This document shows positions 28,241 through 39,518 of a stretch of DNA of 64,000 bases, one piece after another (position 1 is the stretch's first letter; every line of letters begins with the position of its first letter). Under the pieces are notes generated by a model. That model made no database searches, was not told the origin of the DNA, and saw only the letters and a list, made by a program, of their open reading frames with translations. The position numbers and the translations under genes are program-made. Source of the stretch: Halobacillus locisalis (lineage in GTDB: Bacteria; Bacillota; Bacilli; Bacillales; Halobacillaceae); NCBI RefSeq assembly GCF_013694105.1, contig NZ_JACEFG010000001.1, positions 186,001-250,000 on the forward strand, given 5' to 3'.

Positions 28241-28891
28241 GTGTTAGTTGCCTCAATCATTTTTCGGACAATCATCACCTATTTTGTTATTTTACTTGTA
28301 TTTCGATTTATGGGAAAAAGAGAAATCGGCGAACTCAGCGTAATGGACTTAGTTGTATTTGTCATGCTTGCTGAGATTGCTGTCTTTCTCATCGAGAACC
28401 CCAAAGATCCTATTTGGCAAGCGGTCGTCCCGATGGCGATTTTACTCATCATCCAGCTTGCGAGTGCCTGGATTTCTTTGAAAAATCAGCGGTTTCGGAA
28501 TTGGTTCGATGGAAGACCGTCTGTCATAATCAAGCACGGTAAAGTCGATGAACATGAAATGAGGAAACAGCGTTATAACTTCAACGATTTATTACTTCAA
28601 CTGAGAGAACAAGGTATCCAGCAAGTGGACGATGTGGCCTATGCGATTCTAGAACCTTCAGGTAAGCTCTCTGTGTTTGAGAAGAAAGAAGATGGACACT
28701 CTGACTATGCCGTGGTTCTGATTGCTGACGGTAGTGTGGAGTCTAGTGGTTTGCAGAATATCGGAAAAGATGAAGAGTGGTTGCTTGAAGAAGTGAAAAA
28801 GCAAGGATTCTCTTCAGTCAAAGAAGTCTCCTTATGTACGGTTGATGATGAGGGGAATGTAAACATGGATCGTAGAGATGAGTACCAATAA
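28241..28891 (+). CDS. DUF421 membrane protein (YrbG/YetF family)
   Basis: 216 residues. Three N-terminal membrane helices (about 5-25, 34-53 and 60-78) with the MGKREIGELSVMDLVVF signature are followed by two cytoplasmic alpha/beta domains (about 90-150 and 150-210), the YetF/YrbG plan. Recent work on relatives points to spore membranes or germinant-linked water/ion roles (5AF/SpoVAEa type), but I would not assign one here. GTG 28241 is the only plausible start; the ribosome site is weak. Confidence 0.85.
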   Translation: MLVASIIFRTIITYFVILLVFRFMGKREIGELSVMDLVVFVMLAEIAVFLIENPKDPIWQAVVPMAILLIIQLASAWISLKNQRFRNWFDGRPSVIIKHGKVDEHEMRKQRYNFNDLLLQLREQGIQQVDDVAYAILEPSGKLSVFEKKEDGHSDYAVVLIADGSVESSGLQNIGKDEEWLLEEVKKQGFSSVKEVSLCTVDDEGNVNMDRRDEYQ

Positions 28892-28920
28892 GATGATGTT
28901 CCTCCAGTAATTCTCATACA

Positions 28921-28952
28921 AAAATAACCGCCAACTTGGCGGTTATTTTTTG
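28921..28952. terminator. Bidirectional terminator between DUF421 gene and spoVB
   Basis: AAAATAACCGCC (28921-28932) pairs with GGCGGTTATTTT (28938-28949) around a 5-base loop, with A and T runs outside, so it can act on both strands. The spoVB stop codon lies in its right arm. Confidence 0.85.
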
Positions 28953-30493
28953 TGAAGCCATCTGTTCCAAGGAATCATCTTCCACTCTTCTTTCGTAAGC
29001 AGTTTGAATGCAAATAGTAAGGTTGTATAGATTGTGACAAGTAAGGTTCCGATGACGAGAAGGTCAGTTAGATTATCGAGAACGAAATGGGACTTCATTT
29101 CATAGCCGATCCACCCTGTAATGGCCATGATGGTTGAGAACTTGAATAAAAGGACACCAGGAAACACAATGACCTTATGCTTCATCAACACACCTAGGTG
29201 CAGGAGCGTTACGACTACGACACCAATGGATATGGCAGCGGCGACCCCGTGAATACCGAATTCCGGCTTGGAACTTAACCCAACGAGTACAATGAACTTG
29301 ATAATGGCACCGATGAGTGTGTTCCACATAGCAGGGCGGGCAAGGTCAAGAGCCTGCAAACTCGCTTGAAGCGGTGTTTGGATATAGTGTAGTAAAAAGA
29401 ATGGCGCCATAAATTGCAACATGAAAGATCCACTGTCTGTCCCGTAAACATTCGTGAGGATGACGACAGGAAAGATCATGAAGACGATGGTGATGACTCC
29501 ACCTGAAGCGAGCGAAAGGCGCATCGATTGAAGTATCCGATATTGAATTGTCTGCACGTTCCCTTTCGCGCTTGCTTCACTGATCGAAGGTACAAGAGAG
29601 ATAGACAAGGCATGTGTTAAAAATGTTGGTAAAAACAGCAAAGGAAGCACATACCCGGTCAGTTCCCCGTACTGCTTCGTGGATTCAGCTACGGCAATCC
29701 CTGCAATCGCTAGACTTTGAGCGACTAGGATCGGTTCAAAGAAATACGTAAGCGATCCGATGAACCTGCTACCTGTTGTAGGGAGTGCAATCGTCATCAA
29801 TTCATTTAGAGTCTTCCTGCCTTCTTGTAAGTGACTTGTCCATGTTTTTCTCAACTTGAATCGTTTCTGAAGATTAAATTGTCTCATCATATAAAGTAAA
29901 GAAACAAATTCACCTAGAACGACAGCAATCATAGCGCCTGCTGCGGCAAATTGGACACCATAAGGCAAAAATAACTTCGTCAGAACGATGACGGCCCCTA
30001 TACGGACGATTTGTTCGATCACTTGTGAGAAAGCTTGAGGCTTCATGTTTTGACGACCTTGAAAATATCCGCGGATCACAGAAGATATGGCGATGATCGG
30101 GATGATCGGCGTGACCGCAAGTAACGGATAGATCGCTCTAGAGTCTGTCAGAAAGTACTTGGCAACAACCGGTGATAATAGAAACATCCCGATTGTGAAT
30201 ACAACACTAAGCGAAACTGTAACAGCAAGCGAAACGAGTAAAATGCGCTTGATTTTTTTCTCGTCTCCTACAGCATCGGCTTCAGATACACGTTTGGAAA
30301 TGGCTACAGGCAGGCCGAACTGCGTAATCGTCATCGCAAGAATCAATGTCGGAAGGGCCATCATATAGAGACCCACTCCTTCTGCTCCCATGACACGAGC
30401 GACTACAATCCGGTTGATAAACCCAAGCAGCCGGGTGATGAGTCCTGCAGCTACAAGGATGAGGGCTCCTTGAAGAAAGGTTTGTTTAGACAT
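28943..30493 (-). CDS. spoVB: Stage V sporulation protein B (MOP-family flippase)
   Basis: 516 residues counted from the ATG at 30493, eight bases after GTGGAG; ATG 30499 lies too close to the site. Fourteen predicted membrane helices fit the MurJ/Wzx-like MOP superfamily. The start QTFLQGALILVAAGLITRLL and the GYFQGRQNMKPQAFSQVIEQ segment (about 144-163) are typical of SpoVB. It is needed for spore cortex synthesis, probably as a lipid II flippase. It is divergent from comN, as in B. subtilis. Confidence 0.92.
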   Translation of the reverse strand: MSKQTFLQGALILVAAGLITRLLGFINRIVVARVMGAEGVGLYMMALPTLILAMTITQFGLPVAISKRVSEADAVGDEKKIKRILLVSLAVTVSLSVVFTIGMFLLSPVVAKYFLTDSRAIYPLLAVTPIIPIIAISSVIRGYFQGRQNMKPQAFSQVIEQIVRIGAVIVLTKLFLPYGVQFAAAGAMIAVVLGEFVSLLYMMRQFNLQKRFKLRKTWTSHLQEGRKTLNELMTIALPTTGSRFIGSLTYFFEPILVAQSLAIAGIAVAESTKQYGELTGYVLPLLFLPTFLTHALSISLVPSISEASAKGNVQTIQYRILQSMRLSLASGGVITIVFMIFPVVILTNVYGTDSGSFMLQFMAPFFLLHYIQTPLQASLQALDLARPAMWNTLIGAIIKFIVLVGLSSKPEFGIHGVAAAISIGVVVVTLLHLGVLMKHKVIVFPGVLLFKFSTIMAITGWIGYEMKSHFVLDNLTDLLVIGTLLVTIYTTLLFAFKLLTKEEWKMIPWNRWLHKK

Positions 30494-30612
30494 ATCCATG
30501 CTCCACTTCTCAAAGTATTAAAATTCAGCTACAATGAAGTATATGCGTATCCAGGGACAAGGCATGACAAGCGAATCGAAATTCACGAAATCAGCAAATA
30601 AGGAGTGCTGGC

Positions 30613-30906
30613 ATGTACGAAACGAAAACGGTTCATCAGTGGAAAAGGCAAGTGGGTCCTGTATTGAAGAGTAAAGTCGATGAGCTTCACCTCATGGGGT
30701 ATGAACGAGCAACAGAAGATGAGATTTGGAATTGCCTCATAAAAAAGGTATGGAAAGGTGAGCCGGAAAAAAGGCTTTATGAAATTGTGCAAGATATATT
30801 TCATCTGAATAGCCATACATATGTCAGTTATTTGACGGCGGAAGCCTACCAGAATGAGGATTTATTAGCTTCCATTGAAGCGGTAGCCCAGTTAAGCAAC
30901 GAATAA
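30613..30906 (+). CDS. comN: Post-transcriptional regulator ComN
   Basis: 97 residues, all helical, with the family segments QWKRQVGPVLKSKVDE and EIWNCLIKKVWK (about 10-50). ComN binds comE mRNA in B. subtilis and promotes its localisation and competence gene expression. The position between spoVB and secDF is conserved. AAGGAG precedes ATG 30613. Confidence 0.85.
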   Translation: MYETKTVHQWKRQVGPVLKSKVDELHLMGYERATEDEIWNCLIKKVWKGEPEKRLYEIVQDIFHLNSHTYVSYLTAEAYQNEDLLASIEAVAQLSNE

Positions 30907-30954
30907 GTGCTGTTCATATATGCGTCGGTAAGGGTGTTTAAATACAAAGACAGG

Positions 30955-30982
30955 TTGTCAAATAATAAAAAAGTAGTAAAAT
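30955..30982 (+). promoter_or_regulatory. Candidate SigA promoter for secDF
   Basis: TTGTCA (30955-30960) and TAAAAT (30977-30982) are 16 bases apart, leaving a leader of about 100 bases before secDF. Confidence 0.5.
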
Positions 30983-31095
30983 TGTTACGGGAAGAAACAA
31001 ATGAGAAACATCCTCAGCTAAAGAAGCGATTCTAATAAACGTGTGTTTTGAATGACTCAAGGATGTGTCAGGATTTAAAGGAGGAAATGAACGAT

Positions 31096-33378
31096 ATGGT
31101 CAAACGGGGGCGGATCGTCGCTTTTTTTATCGTGCTATTAGTTCTAGCCGGTACAATTGGGACGACCATTACAGGTGTGACAAAGGACATAAGATTAGGA
31201 CTTGATCTTCAAGGTGGGTTTGAGATTCTCTATGATGTAAAGCCGATTGATGAAGATCAAGAAGTGAACGATCAAGTACTTCAAGCAACTGCTGCGGCTC
31301 TTGATCGACGAGTGAACACGCTTGGTATTAGTGAAACGAACATCAACATAGAAGATGGAGGGCGAATCCGTGTCCAGCTCGCGGGTGTTGAAGATCAGCA
31401 GCAAGCACGTGAATTGCTGTCAACAACGGCTGAGCTGACTTTCCGTGGAGCAGACGGAACGCTTTATATGGACGGTTCGGATTTAGTGGAAGGTAGTGCA
31501 CAACAAACCTTCAACCCGAATACCAATGAACCGGTCGTATCGTTGAAAGTAGACAGTGCATCCAAAATGTACGACGTTTCATCCACAATCATTGATAAAG
31601 GGGACGACCCATCTACCCCTTATCCTGAAAATGTACTCGTCATCTGGTTAGACTACAGTCAAAAAGACACGACGTTTGCAGAGGAATTCGGTCAACCCGA
31701 CCCTGCCTATATTTCTGCACCGGGCTTTAGTGACGGCCCGATCCGTGACACAACCGTACAAATTAGCGGGAACTTTACGGTGGAGTCGGCACAAAACTTG
31801 GCTGACATTTTAAACGCTGGTTCATTGCCAGCTAATTTAGAGGAAACGTACTCGACTTCTGTCGGTGCCCAGTTCGGTGAACAAGCGATGAACAAGACCA
31901 TCTTCGCAGGAATGATCGGAATTGCCATCATCTTCTTGTATATGATTGCCTATTACCGTTTCCCTGGTGTCATTGCTGCCATCACTTTGACAGCCTATGT
32001 GTACTTGATTTTAGTCGTTTTCGAAGCCATGAATGGGGTCCTCACCTTACCTGGAATAGCAGCTCTTATTCTCGGTGTCGGTATGGCGGTGGATGCCAAC
32101 ATTATTACCTACGAACGGATTAAAGAAGAAATCAAAGCCGGTAAGTCAGTTCTTTCCGCATTCAAAGCGGGTAACAAACGATCGCTTTCGACTATTCTAG
32201 ATGCGAACATTACAACACTGATCGCGGCTACCGTTCTATTCATATTCGGTACAAGCTCTGTTAAAGGTTTCGCAACGATGTTGATCGTCAGTATCTTGGT
32301 CAGCTTCATTACAGCTGTATATGGTACTCGATTGTTCATGGGACTTTGGGTGAAGAGCCGCTTCTTGAACAAACGTCCGAAATGGTTCGGCATTAAGCCA
32401 GAAGACATTCAGGACATTGAAGAAGGAGAACAAATCGAACCGAAAGTTATGGGACGTTCCTTTGATTTTGTCGGTCTTCGTAAACGGTTCTTTACCATAT
32501 CGATCATTCTGATAGGAGCAGGGATTCTAGCTCTTGCCGTATTCCGTTTGAACTTAGGCATTGACTTTACGAGTGGTTCACGTGTTTCCATTCTTTCGGA
32601 TGGAAACATCAACCCTTCACAAGTAGAGGAAACGCTGAAAGACGAGTTCAATGTTACGGCTAAACAAGTGATTTCTGCCGGGGAGGACGGCGAAATCGCA
32701 GTAGCTCGATTTGAAGAAGAGCTAAGCAAAGACAAAATTTCTGAAATTCAAACGTACTATGAAGAAGAGTATGGCAATACGCCTAACGTGAGTACGGTAT
32801 CGCCTACGGTCGGTCAAGAATTGGCGAAGAATGCTGCACTCGCCGTTCTGTACGCATCGATCGGAATCATTATCTATGTAACAATCCGATTTGAAATCTT
32901 CTTTGCCTTAACGGCGATCATCGCCTTATTACACGATGCATTCTTCATCCTTGCATTGTTCAGTATTACAAGACTCGAGTTTGATATTACGATCATCGCT
33001 GCAATCCTGACCATCGTCGGTTATTCCGTCAACGATACCATCGTGACGTTTGACCGGATCCGAGAGAACTTGAAGCTCAGGAAGAAAGTCAAAGGATTCA
33101 AGGAGCTTGCTAAAATCGTCAATGATAGCTTGATGCAAACACTTGCTCGTAGTCTAAATACGGTCATCACGGTCATTTTCGCAGCTCTTATGCTATTGAT
33201 TTTCGGAGCTTCGTCTATCACGAACTTCTCATTTGCTCTTGTTGTCGGCTTGTTTGCTGGTACGTATTCTTCCTTATTCATCGCTTCTCAACTATGGTTG
33301 ATCTGGCGTGGAAGAAATATCAAAGACAATCCGATTCAGTTCGAAAAGAAGAAAAGCACGGGTGGACCACAAGTTTAA
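31096..33378 (+). CDS. secDF: SecDF protein-export membrane protein (fused SecD-SecF)
   Basis: About 760 residues from ATG 31096 (AAAGGAGG 11 bases upstream; ATG 31087 is closer to it). Twelve membrane helices in two six-helix halves carry the SecD part (DLQGGFEILYDV near 34; large external domain to about 270) and the SecF part (from about 465, LNLGIDFTSGSRV). The proton-relay sequences in GVGMAVDANIITYERI and VGYSVNDTIVTFDRI are intact. SecDF uses the proton gradient to help export through SecYEG. The fusion is normal for Bacillus. Confidence 0.97.
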   Translation: MVKRGRIVAFFIVLLVLAGTIGTTITGVTKDIRLGLDLQGGFEILYDVKPIDEDQEVNDQVLQATAAALDRRVNTLGISETNINIEDGGRIRVQLAGVEDQQQARELLSTTAELTFRGADGTLYMDGSDLVEGSAQQTFNPNTNEPVVSLKVDSASKMYDVSSTIIDKGDDPSTPYPENVLVIWLDYSQKDTTFAEEFGQPDPAYISAPGFSDGPIRDTTVQISGNFTVESAQNLADILNAGSLPANLEETYSTSVGAQFGEQAMNKTIFAGMIGIAIIFLYMIAYYRFPGVIAAITLTAYVYLILVVFEAMNGVLTLPGIAALILGVGMAVDANIITYERIKEEIKAGKSVLSAFKAGNKRSLSTILDANITTLIAATVLFIFGTSSVKGFATMLIVSILVSFITAVYGTRLFMGLWVKSRFLNKRPKWFGIKPEDIQDIEEGEQIEPKVMGRSFDFVGLRKRFFTISIILIGAGILALAVFRLNLGIDFTSGSRVSILSDGNINPSQVEETLKDEFNVTAKQVISAGEDGEIAVARFEEELSKDKISEIQTYYEEEYGNTPNVSTVSPTVGQELAKNAALAVLYASIGIIIYVTIRFEIFFALTAIIALLHDAFFILALFSITRLEFDITIIAAILTIVGYSVNDTIVTFDRIRENLKLRKKVKGFKELAKIVNDSLMQTLARSLNTVITVIFAALMLLIFGASSITNFSFALVVGLFAGTYSSLFIASQLWLIWRGRNIKDNPIQFEKKKSTGGPQV

Positions 33379-33396
33379 TAGTATCCATCTCTTTCA

Positions 33397-33428
33397 AAAG
33401 CTACCACGATTCTGTGGTAGCTTTTTTG
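33397..33428 (+). terminator. Terminator after secDF
   Basis: AAAAGCTACCAC (33397-33408) pairs with GTGGTAGCTTTT (33414-33425); T run follows. Confidence 0.9.
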
Positions 33429-33488
33429 GTTGAAGAATCCCGTTTAAGGGTAATGAATAAGAAAAGGTTGAAGAAAGGAGAAGTTAAT

Positions 33489-33815
33489 ATGAAAGGTCAA
33501 ACTTACCTGATACTCGCTCTTCTATTCGCTCTAATCATTGCGATTTTTGCCGTGATCAACGTAGATCCTGTTCAAGTGAACTTCTTGTTTACATCAGGGG
33601 AAGCCCCGTTGATACTTGTAATTCTACTATCGGTACTACTCGGGGGATTAGCCACAGCATCTGTTGGAGCGCTGCGCTATTTTAAATTAAAGAGAGAGAA
33701 CCGTTCTTTGAAAGAACAAATAAATAAAGGAACAGACGCTAAAGTGGACGAAACCTCAAGCGAGGATCCAGCGACACAAGGTGAGAATGAAGAATCCACA
33801 TATAAAACCACTTAG
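33489..33815 (+). CDS. LapA-domain membrane protein (YrvD-like)
   Basis: 108 residues from ATG 33489, seven bases after AAAGGAG; the longer upstream frame crosses the secDF terminator and is not real. Two membrane helices (about 4-22 and 38-60) flank INVDPVQVNFLF, the LapA/DUF1049 signature, followed by a basic coiled coil and an acidic tail. In proteobacteria LapA helps assemble lipopolysaccharide machinery; in Bacillus the role is unknown. Same place as yrvD in B. subtilis. Confidence 0.85.
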   Translation: MKGQTYLILALLFALIIAIFAVINVDPVQVNFLFTSGEAPLILVILLSVLLGGLATASVGALRYFKLKRENRSLKEQINKGTDAKVDETSSEDPATQGENEESTYKTT

Positions 33816-33821
33816 TTCTGT

Positions 33822-33850
33822 TTGCTCCCCCTGAGCTGCTCTTGTATAAT
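33822..33850 (+). promoter_or_regulatory. Candidate SigA promoter for recJ
   Basis: TTGCTC (33822-33827) and TATAAT (33845-33850) are 17 bases apart, about 22 bases before the recJ start codon. Confidence 0.6.
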
Positions 33851-33872
33851 AGACAGGTCAGGGGTGAACTTT

Positions 33873-36200
33873 ATGATACAAAGTAAAATGAAATGGAAAT
33901 TTACATATAACGAACAAGAGGACATAGGACCCGTCCAAGATGGTCTGACACCTCTCACTCAACAGTTGCTGTTCAGAAGGAACATTACTAGCCCGGAAGC
34001 CATTCAGCGATTTTTGCATCCTACTGTAGATGATTTGCATGATCCGTTTCTCATGGAAGGGATGGCGAAGTCGGTAGAGCGCGTCAAACAAGCGGTTGAA
34101 GCAGAGGAACCTATTCTGGTGTTCGGTGATTACGATGCGGATGGTGTCAGTTCGACTACGCTAATGATCGAGGCTCTTAGAGAAGCGGGCGCACAATGTG
34201 ACTTTTACATTCCCAATCGCTTCACAGAAGGTTACGGCCCAAACGAAGAAGCCTTTCAGTTTGCGGCGGACTCTGGTTACGCTGTGATCATTACGGTGGA
34301 TACAGGAATTGCTGCCATGCATGAAGCTGATGTTGCCAAGCAATTAGGCATCGATTTGATTATCACGGATCACCACGAGGTTCAAGAAACGTTACCGGAT
34401 GCTTTTGCTATTATTCATCCGAAAACGTCAACCGAGTATCCTTTTCAGGAACTTGCGGGTGTCGGGGTCGCTTTCAAGTTTGCTCATGCCTTGCTGGGGC
34501 GTTTTCCTAAAGAGCTACTGGATCTTGCGGTGATTGGTACCATTGCGGACTTAGTTCCACTCCATGGCGAGAACCGTGTGTTAGCCTCCATCGGCTTACA
34601 AGCGATTTCTCATTCCAGACGACCAGGAATCCAAGCATTACGAGAGATTTGTGGTATCGAAGGGGACATGAACGAAGAAACGATCGGATTCACCATCGGT
34701 CCCCGGATGAATGCGGTTGGTCGACTGCAGGATGCCTCACCAGCTGTGGACCTGCTTCTTTCTGAGAGTAGGGAAGAAGCCATGGAAATCGCTGCGTTTA
34801 TTGATCAATTGAACCAGGAACGTCAAAAGATCGTATCTGCGATTGCTAAAGAAGCAGAAGAAATGTTGATGGACCAAGGGGAGGAGCTTGAGAATGTCAT
34901 TGTTGTGGCAAAAGAAGGCTGGAACCCAGGTGTCTTGGGAATTGTTGCTTCAAAACTCGTCAGGCAGTTCGATCGTCCAGCGATCGTCTTAGGAATAGAC
35001 GCTGAAAAAGGACAAGCTAAAGGGTCTGCACGTAGTATTGATGCTTTTGACTTGTTCAGTAACTGTATGGAGGTAAGAGGTCGATTCCTCCATTTCGGCG
35101 GTCATGCACAGGCGGCAGGAATGACGTTGGAGGTCGATCAAATTGATGCACTACGAAATGATCTGAATACACTCGCCAGTCAAAAACTAGCACCTGATGA
35201 TTATCAGCAAGTGCTTGAGGTTGAAACATCGGTCGGTTTAGAAGACATTTCCTTGCAGCAAATCGAAGAAGTGAACCGCTTACGCCCGTTCGGCATGGGT
35301 AACCCTAAACCGTTATTTCATGTAAAGCACACCCCCAAAGAGGTTCGGTTAATTGGAAGTAAAAAAAATCATTTGAAATTTCAGTTCCAGCAAGACCAGG
35401 CGAAAGTGGACGGCATTGCGTTTGGCATGGGAGACTTATACTCTCAACTAACGCCTTCCGATTCGTTGGACTTGATCGGAGAACTTGGAATCAATGAGTG
35501 GAATGGTCGGAAAAATTTACAGATCATGATTAAAGACCTGTGTGTGAAAGAGTGGCAATTGTTCGATTTGCGAGGATCCAAGCATGTGGAGAAGAACATG
35601 GAGATTCCTCACGGGCAACACTACGCTGCGGTTTCATTCCATGGTTCCGAAGATGCTCCTCACGATTTGCCAGTCTTAACCGTAGACCAATTTGAAGAGG
35701 GACAACATGTTGACGGTCTAGTCATTGTGGACATGCCGAGCAAGGTCGTGGATCTAGAAGCATTGCTTCAAAAAATCACGGTAAGCAAAGTTTATGTTTG
35801 TTACCGTATTGAAGACAGTGCATTCTTAAAAACGTGGCCAACCCGTGATCACTTCAAATGGTTTTATGGTATGCTGAGGAAGCGTGAAGCATTTGACCTG
35901 AATAAAGATACGGAATTACTTGCCAAGCGTAAAGGTTGGGACCGATCGATGGTCGATTTCATTTCACAGGTGTTTTTTGAACTTGAGTTTGTTAAAATAG
36001 ATAATGGACTTGTTACGATCAATTCACAACCATCTAAGAAGGATCTACAGGAATCAGTTTTATATCAACAACGCGCGGAACAATTACGTATAGAACAAAC
36101 CTTGTACTATTCCACATATACAGAGTTGAAGGATTGGTTTACCCAACATTTAAATAAGCAGTCAAAGATCGTCAAGGAGGAAGTATTTCATGGACTATAA
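33873..36200 (+). CDS. recJ: Single-stranded-DNA-specific exonuclease RecJ
   Basis: 775 residues from ATG 33873 after AGGGGTGA. DHH-family motifs [11 protein letters not shown] (about 88-98), VDTGIA and TDHHE (about 165), and the DHHA1 motif [10 protein letters not shown] (about 409-418) are present, followed by OB-fold and the C-terminal RecJ domain found in Firmicutes. It degrades single-stranded DNA 5' to 3' in recombination and mismatch repair. Its last 11 bases overlap apt. Confidence 0.95.
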   Translation: MIQSKMKWKFTYNEQEDIGPVQDGLTPLTQQLLFRRNITSPEAIQRFLHPTVDDLHDPFLMEGMAKSVERVKQAVEAEEPILVFGDYDADGVSSTTLMIEALREAGAQCDFYIPNRFTEGYGPNEEAFQFAADSGYAVIITVDTGIAAMHEADVAKQLGIDLIITDHHEVQETLPDAFAIIHPKTSTEYPFQELAGVGVAFKFAHALLGRFPKELLDLAVIGTIADLVPLHGENRVLASIGLQAISHSRRPGIQALREICGIEGDMNEETIGFTIGPRMNAVGRLQDASPAVDLLLSESREEAMEIAAFIDQLNQERQKIVSAIAKEAEEMLMDQGEELENVIVVAKEGWNPGVLGIVASKLVRQFDRPAIVLGIDAEKGQAKGSARSIDAFDLFSNCMEVRGRFLHFGGHAQAAGMTLEVDQIDALRNDLNTLASQKLAPDDYQQVLEVETSVGLEDISLQQIEEVNRLRPFGMGNPKPLFHVKHTPKEVRLIGSKKNHLKFQFQQDQAKVDGIAFGMGDLYSQLTPSDSLDLIGELGINEWNGRKNLQIMIKDLCVKEWQLFDLRGSKHVEKNMEIPHGQHYAAVSFHGSEDAPHDLPVLTVDQFEEGQHVDGLVIVDMPSKVVDLEALLQKITVSKVYVCYRIEDSAFLKTWPTRDHFKWFYGMLRKREAFDLNKDTELLAKRKGWDRSMVDFISQVFFELEFVKIDNGLVTINSQPSKKDLQESVLYQQRAEQLRIEQTLYYSTYTELKDWFTQHLNKQSKIVKEEVFHGL

Positions 36201-36702
36201 AGAACATATCGCCATCGTAGAGGATTGGCCAAAAGAAGGGGTTCAATTTAAAGACATCACTCCTTTAATGGATAATGGTCCGGCATTTAAAGCAGCTGTC
36301 GACGAAATTGTTGAATACGCAAAGAAACAAGACATCGATATTGTTGTAGGACCAGAAGCCCGCGGTTTCATTGTCGGATGTCCAGTTTCATATGCTTTGG
36401 AAATTGGTTTTGCACCAGTTAGAAAAGAAGGCAAATTGCCGAGGGAAACCATCAATGTCGATTATGGTTTAGAATATGGGAACGACGTACTAACGATTCA
36501 TAAAGACGCCATTAAGCCAGGGCAGCGGGTTCTCATCATCGATGACCTTCTTGCAACAGGCGGAACGATTGAAGCGACCATCGACCTTGTTGAACAACTA
36601 GGTGGAGAAGTAGCCGGCTGTGCGTTCTTAATCGAGCTTACGTACTTGGATGGACGTAGCAAACTCGATGGCTATGACGTACTGACATTAATGCAATACT
36701 AA
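36190..36702 (+). CDS. apt: Adenine phosphoribosyltransferase
   Basis: 170 residues. The PRPP-binding loop [13 protein letters not shown] (about 116-128), the GPEARGFI segment and the N-terminal [15 protein letters not shown] identify Apt. It salvages adenine to AMP. AAGGAGG lies nine bases before the start, inside recJ; the 11-base overlap suggests coupling. apt precedes rel here as in B. subtilis. Confidence 0.97.
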   Translation: MDYKEHIAIVEDWPKEGVQFKDITPLMDNGPAFKAAVDEIVEYAKKQDIDIVVGPEARGFIVGCPVSYALEIGFAPVRKEGKLPRETINVDYGLEYGNDVLTIHKDAIKPGQRVLIIDDLLATGGTIEATIDLVEQLGGEVAGCAFLIELTYLDGRSKLDGYDVLTLMQY

Positions 36703-36712
36703 TTGTTGAAGG

Positions 36713-36742
36713 AAGAGTGCCCTTATTCAGGGCGCTCTTTGT
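36713..36742 (+). terminator. Terminator after apt
   Basis: AAGAGTGCCC (36713-36722) pairs with GGGCGCTCTT (36730-36739, one G-T pair), followed by TGTTTT. Confidence 0.75.
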
Positions 36743-36770
36743 TTTACAAATAGAAGACAATTGTTTTTTC

Positions 36771-36799
36771 TTTACATTTATTCGACTTTTTTTGATAAT
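36771..36799 (+). promoter_or_regulatory. Candidate SigA promoter for rel
   Basis: TTTACA (36771-36776) and GATAAT (36794-36799) are 17 bases apart, about 50 bases before the rel start. Confidence 0.6.
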
Positions 36800-36849
36800 G
36801 TTAAACAAATATCTTTTTAAAGGAAGTTAAAAGAAACTAGGGTGATTGA

Positions 36850-39048
36850 ATGGCTAAAGATACAGTTCTAACTGCTGAAGAAGTCATAGAGCAGGCAAGT
36901 CACTACTTAAACGAGTCGGACCTTGCTTTTATACGCCGGGCGTATCAGTTCGCTGAACAAGCCCATAGTAACCAGTTCCGTAAGTCTGGGGAACCGTACA
37001 TTATCCACCCCATTCAAGTAGCTGGAATCCTTGTCAATCTTGAGATGGATCCAGAAACGGTTGCTGGCGGATTTCTTCATGACGTGGTTGAGGATACCGA
37101 TATTACACTGAAAGAGATTGAAGAAGCGTTCAATACGGAAGTTTCAATGCTTGTTGATGGAGTGACGAAGTTAGGGAAAATCAAGTATAAGTCAAAAGAA
37201 GCACAACAAGCAGAGAACCACCGTAAGATGTTTGTGGCCATGGCGAAAGATATCCGGGTCATTTTGATCAAGTTAGCCGATCGCCTGCACAACATGCGCA
37301 CATTGAAGCACCTCCCTGCTGAAAAGCAGAGAAGGATTGCAAACGAGACGCTGGAAATCTTCTCTCCGCTTGCCCATCGATTGGGGATTTCCACTATTAA
37401 GTGGGAACTTGAAGATACAGCTTTACGCTACTTGAACCCTCAACAGTACTATCGTATCGTGCACTTGATGAAGCAAAAGCGGAATGAGCGTGAACACTAC
37501 ATTGAAGAAGTGATTGACGAAATCAAAGATCAACTCACTGATGTCAATATTGACGCCGATTTGAATGGGCGACCGAAACACTTGTATAGCATCTATCGTA
37601 AAATGGTGCTTCAAAATAAGCAATTTAACGAAATCTATGACTTGTTAGCCGTTAGAATTACTGTGAACAGTATTAAAGATTGTTACGCCGTATTAGGGAT
37701 CATCCATACGTGTTGGAAACCTATGCCTGGCCGTTTCAAAGATTATATTGCGATGCCGAAGCCGAACCTTTATCAGTCTCTGCATACGACGGTCATCGGA
37801 CCTAAGGGGGACCCGTTGGAAGTGCAGATCCGAACTCATGAAATGCATGAAATCGCTGAGTACGGAATTGCTGCTCACTGGGCTTATAAAGAGCAGACGA
37901 CAGCAGAGCAGTCGTTTGAGGAGAAATTGACATGGTTCCGTGAAATTTTGGAGTGGCAAAGTGAAACGCACGATGCAGAGGAATTCATGGAGTCTCTTAA
38001 GGTCGATTTATTTTCTGATATGGTGTATGTCTTTACGCCTAAGGGAGATGTCATTGAACTCCCATCTGGTTCCGTTCCCATCGATTTTGCATACAGGATT
38101 CACACAGAGGTCGGGAACAAGACCATCGGTTCGAAAGTAAATGGGAAAATGGAGCCTCTAGATTATCAACTGAACACAGGCGATATTGTAGATATCATGA
38201 CATCTAAGCATTCCTATGGCCCATCGAAAGATTGGATCAAGCTTGCTCAGACGTCACAGGCTAAAAATAAAATCCGTCAGTTCTTCAAGAAACAGCAAAA
38301 AGACGAAAATATCACTAAAGGAAAAGAATTGGTCGAGCGTGAGATTCACAATTTCGGTATACAACCAAAAGAAGTGTTCACAACCGATAATTTGAATCGT
38401 GTATCCGAGAAATTCAATTTTTCCAATGAAGAGGATATGTTCGCCGCTGTCGGTTATCAAGGCATTACTGCCGCTCAAATCGCGACCCGTCTGACAGAAA
38501 AGCTACGCAAACAGAAGCAACAACAGCAAGATTTAGAACAGACGTTAGCGGATGTAAGTACGACAGAAATCAAGACTCCGCAGAAAACGGGGAAAAAGGA
38601 TTCTGGAGTGCGAGTCGAGGGTGTAGACAACCTGCTTGTTCGTTTATCGAAGTGCTGTAACCCTGTACCTGGTGACGATATTGTCGGGTATATTACGAAA
38701 GGGAGAGGTGTATCGGTACACCGTTCAGACTGCCCTAATGTAAAAACCGAAGAAGCACAAACGCGTCTACTACCAGTTAAATGGGAAACGTCTGTCACAG
38801 ATTCGAAGCAATATCATGTAGACCTCGAAATCTGGGGTTACGATCGAAGAGGGTTGCTCAATGAGGTTCTTCAAGCGGTCAATGAAACAAAAACGAACAT
38901 TACGGCCGTTTCTGGGAAGTCAGATCGAAATAAAATGGCGACAATCAATATTACCATTTTGATTCAGAATACCAATCATTTACGTAAAATTGTTGAGCGA
39001 ATCAAACAGATCCAGGAAGTGTACACGGTAAGGCGTGTCATGCAATAA
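36850..39048 (+). CDS. relA: Bifunctional (p)ppGpp synthetase/hydrolase Rel
   Basis: 732 residues. The HD hydrolase domain (HDVVEDTD near residue 77; about 30-190) is intact, and the synthetase domain (about 230-345, ending [12 protein letters not shown]) follows, then TGS (about 390-450), the zinc-finger region with [10 protein letters not shown] near 603 and an ACT domain (about 655-730). It makes and degrades the stringent-response alarmone and senses uncharged tRNA on ribosomes. The B. subtilis name is relA/rel. Confidence 0.97.
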   Translation: MAKDTVLTAEEVIEQASHYLNESDLAFIRRAYQFAEQAHSNQFRKSGEPYIIHPIQVAGILVNLEMDPETVAGGFLHDVVEDTDITLKEIEEAFNTEVSMLVDGVTKLGKIKYKSKEAQQAENHRKMFVAMAKDIRVILIKLADRLHNMRTLKHLPAEKQRRIANETLEIFSPLAHRLGISTIKWELEDTALRYLNPQQYYRIVHLMKQKRNEREHYIEEVIDEIKDQLTDVNIDADLNGRPKHLYSIYRKMVLQNKQFNEIYDLLAVRITVNSIKDCYAVLGIIHTCWKPMPGRFKDYIAMPKPNLYQSLHTTVIGPKGDPLEVQIRTHEMHEIAEYGIAAHWAYKEQTTAEQSFEEKLTWFREILEWQSETHDAEEFMESLKVDLFSDMVYVFTPKGDVIELPSGSVPIDFAYRIHTEVGNKTIGSKVNGKMEPLDYQLNTGDIVDIMTSKHSYGPSKDWIKLAQTSQAKNKIRQFFKKQQKDENITKGKELVEREIHNFGIQPKEVFTTDNLNRVSEKFNFSNEEDMFAAVGYQGITAAQIATRLTEKLRKQKQQQQDLEQTLADVSTTEIKTPQKTGKKDSGVRVEGVDNLLVRLSKCCNPVPGDDIVGYITKGRGVSVHRSDCPNVKTEEAQTRLLPVKWETSVTDSKQYHVDLEIWGYDRRGLLNEVLQAVNETKTNITAVSGKSDRNKMATINITILIQNTNHLRKIVERIKQIQEVYTVRRVMQ

Positions 39049-39070
39049 ATCCTTAAAAGGAGTTTGTCTT

Positions 39071-39517
39071 ATGAAAGCAGTCGTTCAGCGGGCGGTGGAT
39101 GCTTCCGTCGATGTGAACAAAGAAACCAAAGGAGCGGTCGATCACGGCCTTGTCGTTCTTCTTGGTGTGACCCATGAAGACACGGAAGAAGATGCTCGTT
39201 ATTTAGCAAAAAAAATTCCGTATCTGCGTATTTTTGAGGACGATGACAAAAAGATGAACCTTTCGCTAGTCGATATCGGAGGAAAGTTATTGTCGATTTC
39301 CCAATTCACGCTTTATGGAGACACGCGTAAGGGACGTCGCCCGAATTTCATGGGAGCAGCGAAACCTCCTCAAGCTGAAAAGCTATATGAGACGTTCAAT
39401 CAAATGGTCAAAAACGAAGGAGTTCATGTTGAAACAGGTGAATTCGGAGCGATGATGGACGTCAAACTGACAAATTCAGGTCCTGTAACACTCATATTAG
39501 AAAGTAAAGATCGTTAA
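39071..39517 (+). CDS. dtd: D-aminoacyl-tRNA deacylase
   Basis: 148 residues from ATG 39071, eight bases after AAAAGGAG. The two active-site signatures SQFTLYGD (about 77-84) and [10 protein letters not shown] (about 134-143) are intact. Dtd removes D-amino acids from mischarged tRNA. It follows rel by 22 bases and is likely cotranscribed. Confidence 0.97.
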   Translation: MKAVVQRAVDASVDVNKETKGAVDHGLVVLLGVTHEDTEEDARYLAKKIPYLRIFEDDDKKMNLSLVDIGGKLLSISQFTLYGDTRKGRRPNFMGAAKPPQAEKLYETFNQMVKNEGVHVETGEFGAMMDVKLTNSGPVTLILESKDR

Positions 39518-39518
39518 C

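Noticed and set aside
33294-33488. Upstream extension of the LapA-type protein
   Set aside because: It overlaps the end of secDF and its terminator; ATG 33489 has AAAGGAG seven bases upstream.
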